A stretch of DNA of 10,990 nt from Actinobacteria bacterium UBA2541 (lineage in GTDB: Bacteria; Actinomycetota; Actinomycetes; Nanopelagicales; Nanopelagicaceae), in the NCBI GenBank assembly GCA_002340925.1, contig DDMR01000052.1, positions 1 to 10,990 of the forward strand. The letters run 5' to 3'. Position 1 is the first letter of the stretch. The number at the start of each line of letters is the position of its first letter. Position numbers and translations under genes: made by a program. The notes beneath the pieces were generated by a model, which saw only the letters and a list, made by a program, of their open reading frames with translations, searched no databases and had not been told where the DNA came from. This document shows, piece after piece, positions 5,862 through 10,990 of the stretch.

Positions 5862-6892
5862 TGAAGCACGGTGGCGTAACTAAATTCTCAATTCAAAACC
5901 TACTTGGGCCGATTATTGTTCTGATTCTTTTAACACACTTTGTCGGCGGTGCTTCAACTAGCTTGCAATTAGTTACGCAAATGGCTCTCTGCTTATTTGT
6001 AATGGTTCTCGCACTTCAAGTTTTTGTAGGAAATTCAGGCGTTCTCTCATTTGGTCATGGCGCATTTGCGCTGATCGGCTCTTATGTATCTGCGATATTA
6101 ACTGCACCAGTAAATATTAAAGACAATGCCCTGTCGATGAATCAGCTTTGGGAGCCACTAGTTTCACCGCAAGTCAATATTTATGTCGCACTAGTTATCT
6201 CGGCCGCAGTGAGTGGGCTAATCGCAGCCATCACTGGAATTTTCTTAATGCGGTTAAATGGACTTGCTGCGGGTATTGCTACCTTTGCCCTATTGGGTGT
6301 GGCTTATAACGTCTTTTTCAATAACAAAAAGATTGGTCCAGGATCTCAAGCCTTGCCTGGAGTTCCTTTGATTGATAACAATTGGATTCTGCTCCTTCTG
6401 GCAGTTCTCTCTTTAATTCTTGTTTACTTCATAAATATTTCCAGAATCGGTAGAACACTCCGCGCAACTCGTGAAGATGCTATGGCAGCGCCAGCACTTG
6501 GAATAAGTATTTTTAAGGTCCGACTAATCGCATTCATTATTTCTGGTGCAGTAGCAGGCCTTTCTGGAGGAATGTATTCACATGTTGCGGGAACCTTTCA
6601 AGTTCAAGATTATTACTTAGAATTTACATTTATAACTCTTTCAATGTTAATTGTTGGTGGCAGTGCAAGTATTTGGGGCGCACTTGTCGGCACCTTCTTA
6701 ATTACCGCTGTTGGCCAAGTTTTGCTAATGATGGAGCAAGACCTGCCTGTATTTGGGATACAAGTTCAAATTCCACTTGGTTCGCGTGCCGTGATAATCG
6801 CGCTGACTTTCGTAGCAGTGCTGCTCTGGCGATCAGGTGGCATAACAAATGGTAAAGAATTTAGAATTCCAAAATTAAAAAAGATAAGCTAA
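5861..6892 (+). CDS. livM: HAAT-type ABC transporter permease, LivM-like
   Basis: This 343-residue partner permease completes the membrane channel. Hydrophobic segments run through the whole length. The conserved GNSGVLSFGHGAFALIGSYV (about residues 57-76) is the LivM counterpart of the LivH N-F-A-H loop. The coupling loop is GRTLRATREDAMAAPALGI (about 198-216), and GGSASIWGALVGTFL is a family landmark near the C-terminus. The GTG start at 5861 is supported by GGAG at 5849-5852, eight bases upstream, within the preceding gene. The basic tail (KEFRIPKLKKIS) should be cytoplasmic. Only three bases separate it from the next gene, so the small enzyme genes that follow belong to the same transcript. 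Confidence 0.94.
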   Translation: MKHGGVTKFSIQNLLGPIIVLILLTHFVGGASTSLQLVTQMALCLFVMVLALQVFVGNSGVLSFGHGAFALIGSYVSAILTAPVNIKDNALSMNQLWEPLVSPQVNIYVALVISAAVSGLIAAITGIFLMRLNGLAAGIATFALLGVAYNVFFNNKKIGPGSQALPGVPLIDNNWILLLLAVLSLILVYFINISRIGRTLRATREDAMAAPALGISIFKVRLIAFIISGAVAGLSGGMYSHVAGTFQVQDYYLEFTFITLSMLIVGGSASIWGALVGTFLITAVGQVLLMMEQDLPVFGIQVQIPLGSRAVIIALTFVAVLLWRSGGITNGKEFRIPKLKKIS

Positions 6893-6895
6893 AAA

Positions 6896-7183
6896 ATGAG
6901 CAAGGTTTATCTCTTTGTAGCGATTGATGTAAAACCAGGCAGACGTGAAGAATTTCTTGAAAAGATTAAATTCCATGGGGCGCATATTCGCACCGAAGAT
7001 GGTTGTGAATCCTTAGAGATTTTCACTAACTCACAGAGCGCCAACCAAGTTTGTGTCTGGGAAGTTTGGAGAAATCGCGTGCTATGGGATGCGCATATGG
7101 CTAATCAAGCAAGTGCAGCTTGGCAGAAAATTGCTTCGGAATATGTAAATGGTGAGCAAATCACTGTTCTGGACTCCATCTAA
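6896..7183 (+). CDS. Antibiotic biosynthesis monooxygenase (ABM) domain protein, YgiN-like
   Basis: This 95-residue protein fits the ABM family of small dimeric alpha-beta barrel proteins. Supporting features are the opening strand with VKPGRREEF (12-20), HGAHIRTEDGCESLEIF (27-43, the family's R-x-E-x-G-C pattern), the strand VWEVWRN (54-60), and D65-A-H67 in the helix that follows. Members include cofactor-free quinol or polyketide monooxygenases, heme-degrading enzymes and proteins of unknown activity, so the reaction here is not assigned. It is probably cytoplasmic. No Shine-Dalgarno is evident before the ATG at 6896, so translation may depend on coupling to the LivM-like gene three bases upstream. 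Its place in the transporter operon suggests it acts on, or detoxifies products of, the imported compound. Confidence 0.85.
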   Translation: MSKVYLFVAIDVKPGRREEFLEKIKFHGAHIRTEDGCESLEIFTNSQSANQVCVWEVWRNRVLWDAHMANQASAAWQKIASEYVNGEQITVLDSI

Positions 7184-7185
7184 AA

Positions 7186-7905
7186 ATGGATGTAGAAGAT
7201 CGTTCAGTCTTTGAATTACCTTACGAAAAACCAGATGAGACCTTCACCTTTGGAAAATCCGAAGATCAGGTAATCGATTTCTATCTTCCACCAGATCAAA
7301 AAAAACCACTAATTGTTTTAATCCATGGTGGATATTGGCGTTCAGAATATGATCGTAAGCATCTGGCCCCGCTAGCTAGAGCACTAGCAAATATTAGCTG
7401 GCCAGTTGCACTCATTGAATACCGGCGAATTATTGGCAATCCCGATGCAATGATGAGCGATGTAATTAGCGCTATCGAAGAAGTTTCGAAGTCATATTCA
7501 AATCTGATTCTGATTGGACATTCTGCTGGAGGACATCTTGCGTTAGTCGCTTCGCATAAAGTCAATGCATCAGCCATAATCGCACTTGCACCACTAACAA
7601 ATTTACTTGCAGCAGAAGAATTAGATTTAGATGAGGGCGCCGTCTCTGACTTTCTCGGGGCTCCGGCAGCTTTGAGGTCTGATTTAGATCCAACAAGGCT
7701 TCCTGTGTTAACGATTCCAACCACGCTTATCCATGGGACATTGGATTTGAGAGTGCCTATTAATTTTTCACGTGAATATGTTGCCCAGAAAGCTGGGCCC
7801 TTTGTCCACTTCTTAGAATTTGAGAATCTAGGTCATTTCGAATTAATCGACCCAAGGTCAGAGGTTTTTGCTGAAATATCCCGAGTTCTTACCTCTTTGA
7901 GTTAA
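7186..7905 (+). CDS. Alpha/beta hydrolase (esterase or arylformamidase-like)
   Basis: This 239-residue cytoplasmic hydrolase has the HGGYW oxyanion-hole motif (47-51), the nucleophile elbow GHSAGGH (111-117, S113), the acid D187 in HGTLDLRVP and the base H217 in NLGHFELI, so the catalytic triad is intact. HGGYW together with GHSAGGH resembles the kynurenine formamidase (KynB-like) and small carboxylesterase branch of the family, which cleave esters or N-formyl amides. The substrate cannot be read from sequence. There is no signal peptide and the length is normal for a lid-poor member. The ATG at 7186 is two bases after the previous stop with only a weak ribosome site, consistent with translational coupling. 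As the last gene of the transporter run, it may hydrolyse the imported compound. Confidence 0.88.
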   Translation: MDVEDRSVFELPYEKPDETFTFGKSEDQVIDFYLPPDQKKPLIVLIHGGYWRSEYDRKHLAPLARALANISWPVALIEYRRIIGNPDAMMSDVISAIEEVSKSYSNLILIGHSAGGHLALVASHKVNASAIIALAPLTNLLAAEELDLDEGAVSDFLGAPAALRSDLDPTRLPVLTIPTTLIHGTLDLRVPINFSREYVAQKAGPFVHFLEFENLGHFELIDPRSEVFAEISRVLTSLS

Positions 7906-7910
7906 ATCCA

Positions 7911-7931
7911 GCAAGTAAGGTTTTACTTGTG
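7911..7931 (+). promoter_or_regulatory. Inverted repeat enclosing the Shine-Dalgarno and start codon
   Basis: CAAGTAA (7912-7918) pairs perfectly with TTACTTG (7923-7929) around a four-base loop, and G7911-T7930 adds a wobble pair. The 5' arm and loop contain the ribosome site (AAGTAAGG, 7913-7920) and the 3' arm ends on the first base of the GTG start. If it folds in the mRNA it would hold the initiation region closed. It may act as a translational control element. Confidence 0.5.
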
Positions 7932-9026
7932 GCCAAGAAAATAATTGTGCATGCTGGTTTCCATAAAACTGGGACGACGGCGATTCAATCCAGCTTCTTT
8001 GCAGCAAAAGATAAATTAAGTAAGTTAGGAATTACATATCCCGATGTGGGTGGAAAAGCCCATCACAAAGCTATCTACTCGCTTATGGCCAAAACTTGGG
8101 GCTGGGAAGATCGTGGTGGCGTGTTAGCAACAGATAAAAAATGGCAGGACTTTATTAAGCAGATTAAGCGGGCCAAATCAACAGCACTTATTAGTTCAGA
8201 ATTTTTATGTGAGCTTAACGAAGAGCAGATAGCTAAGTTTAAAAAAGATTTAGCCTGCAGTGATGTCAAGATTTACTTCACTCTGCGGCCACTTTTGAAG
8301 ATAATTCCCTCGGCCTATCAGCAACATTTGAAAATTGGAATAAAAAGTAGTTACGAAAAGTGGTTGCATTCAATCTTAGATGAACCAGGGGTTTCAACGA
8401 TAACTCCATCATTCTGGGTGCGACACATGCATGCAGATGTATTGGCAAAATGGGCAAAGCATTTTGGAAAAGAGAATGTGATTGTAATCGTGGTTGATGA
8501 AAAGCAGCCAGACTTTATGTATCAAGAGTTCAATAACTTGCTCTCGCTAAAGCCAGGATTCTTAAAGCCGCAATTAGATCAAGATAGTAATCGTTCGCTA
8601 ACCCTTGATGAAATCGCCTTGCTCAACACAATAAATAAAAAGTTTCCAAAAAAGCGAAGCTGGCATGATTATGAGACCTTTATTCGCAATGGATCAATTA
8701 AGTATCTGACAAATAAAGTTGTTCCAGAGCCTGATGCTGCAAAGCTCTTAACCCCACAATGGGCAGTAGACATAGCTAAGACCGTTTCCAAGAGAAATGT
8801 AGAAGAGATTAAAGCACTAGGAATACAAATTATTGGAGACTTTGATTCATTTGAAAGTGCACAGATTCCTATCGGTGAAAATCCAGAGATAACAATGATT
8901 CCTGTCGACTTAGCAGCTACAGCGCTAGTAGCGACGGATTTGCGGGTAGTTGAGAAACTTCCCACCCGTTATGTAGCAAATATCCTCTGGAAAATGATTA
9001 AGCGAGATATCCGAAAGAAGCTTTAA
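7929..9026 (+). CDS. Sulfotransferase-like P-loop protein (HKTGTT type)
   Basis: This 365-residue protein begins with a strand and the loop HAGFHKTGTTAIQ (8-20), the 5'-phosphosulfate-binding pattern of a bacterial sulfotransferase subgroup often found in surface polysaccharide loci. The phrase LSKLGITYPDVGG (30-42) that follows is also typical. A later strand with FTLRPLLKIIPSAYQQ (117-132) supplies R120 and S128 as likely 3'-phosphate contacts. The protein is longer than the sulfotransferase at the left edge and not obviously similar beyond the P-loop, so the two are not recent duplicates. No signal peptide or membrane segment is seen. The GTG start at 7929 has AAGG at 7917-7920, and the P-loop position fits this start. 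It follows the hydrolase gene by 23 bases on the same strand and might be read from the transporter transcript, although its function looks unrelated. The acceptor is unknown. Confidence 0.8.
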   Translation: MAKKIIVHAGFHKTGTTAIQSSFFAAKDKLSKLGITYPDVGGKAHHKAIYSLMAKTWGWEDRGGVLATDKKWQDFIKQIKRAKSTALISSEFLCELNEEQIAKFKKDLACSDVKIYFTLRPLLKIIPSAYQQHLKIGIKSSYEKWLHSILDEPGVSTITPSFWVRHMHADVLAKWAKHFGKENVIVIVVDEKQPDFMYQEFNNLLSLKPGFLKPQLDQDSNRSLTLDEIALLNTINKKFPKKRSWHDYETFIRNGSIKYLTNKVVPEPDAAKLLTPQWAVDIAKTVSKRNVEEIKALGIQIIGDFDSFESAQIPIGENPEITMIPVDLAATALVATDLRVVEKLPTRYVANILWKMIKRDIRKKL

Positions 9027-9047
9027 CTAGATTCCTTACTATTTAAA

Positions 9048-9743
9048 TTATTTAAGACCTTCATTTGCTCGATCTAAATCTGCCTGAAAGTCGACCTCAA
9101 CTGCAAATAAATCTGAAATATCTACCGGCTCCATTTCGATGCCATTCTTCTCTATCGCAAGCTCAAGTCCACGTTCAAAATAATCTTGATCAGCGCAGAC
9201 TTCCAATTGTGCAATTACTTTGGCTTTCTCATGAGCAGAAATAAAGTTAATTCCCACAGCTTCACCAAGAGCGTTCTTAACCGTCTTTGAAAGCTCCTTG
9301 ATAAATCCCTTTTCGTTGACTGTGTATTTAACCTCCTCTTCAGCAGTTGCTGATGTATTGACACAGACGAATGATTTCTCATTATTTATTCGATCAGCAA
9401 CACGTTCAAGAACTTTCGAATCAAAGACAACATCTCCATTTAACCATAGGACACCAGATTCTTGACTAGCGCGCAGTGCCTTAAGCAGACTCTTTGAAGT
9501 ATTTGTCTGATCATAAACTTCGTTATAAACAAAACTTGCACTTGGATGCGCCTCGATAATCATTTCAAGTTTGAAGCCAACCACAACTGTAATTCGAGCT
9601 TTGTCACCGAAGACTTTTGAAACATTCTCCATCTGTTGTTGCATAATCGAGCGGCCATCAGATAAAACAGTTAGTGGCTTTGGCCAAGGCTTACCTAATC
9701 GGGTTCCCATACCTGCCGCCAAAATCACAACTTGAATAGCCAT
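9048..9743 (-). CDS. Phospho-alcohol nucleotidyltransferase, LicC/IPCT-like
   Basis: This 231-residue GT-A fold nucleotidyltransferase would join CTP (or another NTP) to a phosphorylated alcohol such as inositol-phosphate or choline-phosphate, releasing pyrophosphate. The nucleotide-binding signature LAAGMGTRLGKPWPKPL (8-24, with R15 and K22) is intact. YNEVYDQTNTSKSL (73-86) matches the N-P-x-Y-x-x-T-N-x-x-x-S pattern of LicC-like enzymes. NGDVVFD (102-108) carries the metal-binding aspartate, and E216-V-D218 near the end fits the second metal site. The length is complete and it is cytoplasmic. The ATG at 9743 has GGAAAG six bases upstream on its own strand. It is divergent from a CDP-alcohol phosphotransferase across 62 bases and converges with the sulfotransferase across 21 bases, where no terminator hairpin is seen. 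The neighbour makes a CDP-activated product likely, but the alcohol is not determined. Confidence 0.85.
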   Translation of the reverse strand: MAIQVVILAAGMGTRLGKPWPKPLTVLSDGRSIMQQQMENVSKVFGDKARITVVVGFKLEMIIEAHPSASFVYNEVYDQTNTSKSLLKALRASQESGVLWLNGDVVFDSKVLERVADRINNEKSFVCVNTSATAEEEVKYTVNEKGFIKELSKTVKNALGEAVGINFISAHEKAKVIAQLEVCADQDYFERGLELAIEKNGIEMEPVDISDLFAVEVDFQADLDRANEGLK

Positions 9744-9805
9744 CTCTATCTTTCCAACCCGTCTATATCTAAATATTCCCTGTCAGACGCGATAGATTAC
9801 CGCTT
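9744..9805. promoter_or_regulatory. Divergent promoter region
   Basis: These 62 bases must carry both start regions. On the plus strand TAGATT (9793-9798) fits the TAnnnT -10 pattern and lies seven bases before the ATG at 9806 with no Shine-Dalgarno between, which points to a leaderless message. No clear -35 is seen. On the minus strand a short leader with GGAAAG is visible, but its promoter hexamers are not clear. Confidence 0.5.
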
Positions 9806-10990
9806 ATGGGGACAAATCTTCGGACTTTAGATATTGATCAGGTCACCAAGATTTCAGATGTGCTCCAGGCATTTGAATCTAGCAACCAAGATTTGCTTCT
9901 CGTCGATGTAAATTCTGTTGTAACGAAACCTCACCTCGAACTATTGACCGATTACCCAAGAACGGTTACGACGGCGCTGGTAGCAAAGTTAAAAAATGGC
10001 GAAACCCGAGTAAGTCAAGGGCGAATCGCTGGCGCCAGTTCCGGGTATCACGAAGTAGGGCATGGCAACCATACATTTTTAGGAATCATTCGGCTTTCAC
10101 AATTCCAAAGAAATGAAATAATCGAAATTCTTTCAAAGGTAAAAGATGCAAATCACCCTGGGAATGCAATTGATTTAATTCTTGTTGCGCTAGTTCGAGC
10201 CGCCCTTGTTGTTGCACCGGCAGAAGTTTCAGGAGCACCTTTCATTAGAAGTAACGATGCTACAGAACGCGTCACAATACAGAATCAAATAGCGGAGCTC
10301 AACGATGCTCGCTTACGCCTCAAGTTGGCGAACCGTGCAAATGACGGCTTCTACTCTGTTTTCTTCCTCCGAAAAATTTCTAAGCTATTCACCTGGCTAG
10401 CAGTGCGCCTAAAAATGACACCAAATCAAGTCACTTTGATTTCATTTGGTGTTGGTTTGCTTTCTGCCTATGAATTCAGCAAGGGCAGTTTCTGGGCAAT
10501 TTTTACCGGAGCCGTCTTACTTCAGCTCAGCATCATTATTGATTGTGTCGATGGTGAACTTGCCAGGTATACCCGACAATTTTCACAATTGGGTGCTTGG
10601 TTAGATGCAATCACTGATCGGATAAAAGAGTATTTGGTTTTCTTTGCTCTTGCTTATGGCGCCGCAAAAAACGGACATGACCTTTGGATTCCAGCCATGG
10701 GAATGATGTTATTTCAAACATTTAGACACTTATCTGATTACAACTTTGCCCGGATAAATAAAATTAGAAGTTCATACTTAGTCCCACTTGATTTCAATTT
10801 AAAGAACGACGGATTCGTATCAGGTCACTATGAAAAGAAAACCCGCTTGGAATACTGGGCAAAGAAAGCCGTGCAATTCCCGATTGGAGAGCGTTGGCTA
10901 GTAATTAGCGCGACTTCTGTGATTGGCGGTGCCAAGTTCACTTTCTTCGTGATGCCAATTCTTTCGTTGATATCTATTGCACTTGTCTTC
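9806..10990 (+). CDS. CDP-alcohol phosphotransferase with extra N-terminal domain (3' end outside window)
   Basis: The frame is open for 395 codons to the right edge, so the protein is incomplete. The CDP-alcohol phosphotransferase motif is perfect: D246-x2-D249-G250-x2-A253-R254-x8-G263-x3-D267-x3-D271. It is set between hydrophobic segments, with TPNQVTLISF (205-214) just before, as usual. These membrane enzymes transfer a phospho-alcohol from a CDP-alcohol to an acceptor hydroxyl, making phospholipids or inositol-phosphate-type products. Residues 1 to about 180 form an additional soluble domain. Strand LLLVDVNSVVTKPHLELL (30-47), then RTVTTALVAKL (52-62), GRIAGAS (72-78) and HTFLGIIRLS (89-98) resemble the later half of a nucleotidyltransferase fold, but the N-terminal CTP-binding signature is absent. 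Archaeal and actinobacterial bifunctional IPCT/DIPPS-type enzymes fuse an active version of such a domain. Here the active cytidylyltransferase seems to be the divergent neighbour. The start at 9806 is supported by the adjacent -10 element. Confidence 0.88.
   Translation, partial: MGTNLRTLDIDQVTKISDVLQAFESSNQDLLLVDVNSVVTKPHLELLTDYPRTVTTALVAKLKNGETRVSQGRIAGASSGYHEVGHGNHTFLGIIRLSQFQRNEIIEILSKVKDANHPGNAIDLILVALVRAALVVAPAEVSGAPFIRSNDATERVTIQNQIAELNDARLRLKLANRANDGFYSVFFLRKISKLFTWLAVRLKMTPNQVTLISFGVGLLSAYEFSKGSFWAIFTGAVLLQLSIIIDCVDGELARYTRQFSQLGAWLDAITDRIKEYLVFFALAYGAAKNGHDLWIPAMGMMLFQTFRHLSDYNFARINKIRSSYLVPLDFNLKNDGFVSGHYEKKTRLEYWAKKAVQFPIGERWLVISATSVIGGAKFTFFVMPILSLISIALVF

Noticed and set aside
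2211..6892. Urea transporter (urtABCDE)
   Set aside because: The binding protein and LivH-like permease are shorter than UrtA and UrtB, and the order is binding protein-G-F-H-M. A generic Liv/HAAT system fits better.
9027..9047. Bidirectional terminator between the convergent genes
   Set aside because: These 21 bases are AT-rich with an ATTTAAAT palindrome running to the stop codon at 9048, but there is no GC stem able to act as an intrinsic terminator.

Overview
The window looks like a streamlined, moderately low-GC actinobacterial chromosome, most like the freshwater acI (Nanopelagicales) group. This rests on very short or overlapping gene junctions, start codons with a TAnnnT -10 element a few bases upstream (leaderless transcripts), actinobacterial-style small enzymes, and an AT-leaning but not extreme base composition. 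The lineage is inferred from this style, not from a marker gene.

Left edge (1-1083): a single sulfotransferase gene on the minus strand lies between two direct copies of tcgaatcccttcaag. That sequence reads like the T-loop and 3' acceptor strand of a tRNA, and the right copy is followed by ACCA. This is the pattern of a small cargo segment integrated at a tRNA 3' end, with the intact tRNA presumably left of the window. Positions 985-1223 are otherwise non-coding, with a bulged hairpin and a promoter.

1224-2150: a flavin reductase gene, probably leaderless, is followed by a relict reading frame. The relict fuses in frame the first ~50 residues of a luciferase-like FMNH2-dependent monooxygenase to the last ~43 residues of an Old Yellow Enzyme family protein. 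A deletion seems to have removed the middles of two neighbouring flavoenzyme genes, leaving the reductase without its likely partner.

2211-7905: a complete branched-chain/hydrophobic amino acid type (HAAT/Liv) ABC importer. The order is a secreted substrate-binding protein, a strong intrinsic terminator, then LivG-like ATPase, LivF-like ATPase, LivH-like permease and LivM-like permease with 1-4 nt junctions. Two small enzyme genes follow with no room for a promoter: an ABM-fold monooxygenase-like protein and an alpha/beta hydrolase with an intact Ser-Asp-His triad. The terminator probably lets the binding protein be made in excess over the membrane complex. The enzyme tail suggests that the imported compound is processed by hydrolysis or oxidation.

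7929-10990: a change of theme towards the cell surface. A second, unrelated sulfotransferase-like gene has its Shine-Dalgarno and start codon inside a perfect inverted repeat. It converges on a LicC/IPCT-type nucleotidyltransferase gene, which in turn diverges from a CDP-alcohol phosphotransferase that runs off the right end. The last two probably work in sequence (CTP + phospho-alcohol -> CDP-alcohol -> phosphodiester-linked product) in lipid or envelope glycan synthesis. The phosphotransferase carries an extra N-terminal domain resembling a nucleotidyltransferase that has lost its CTP-binding signature.

No complete tRNA, rRNA, CRISPR array, transposase or integrase gene was found.
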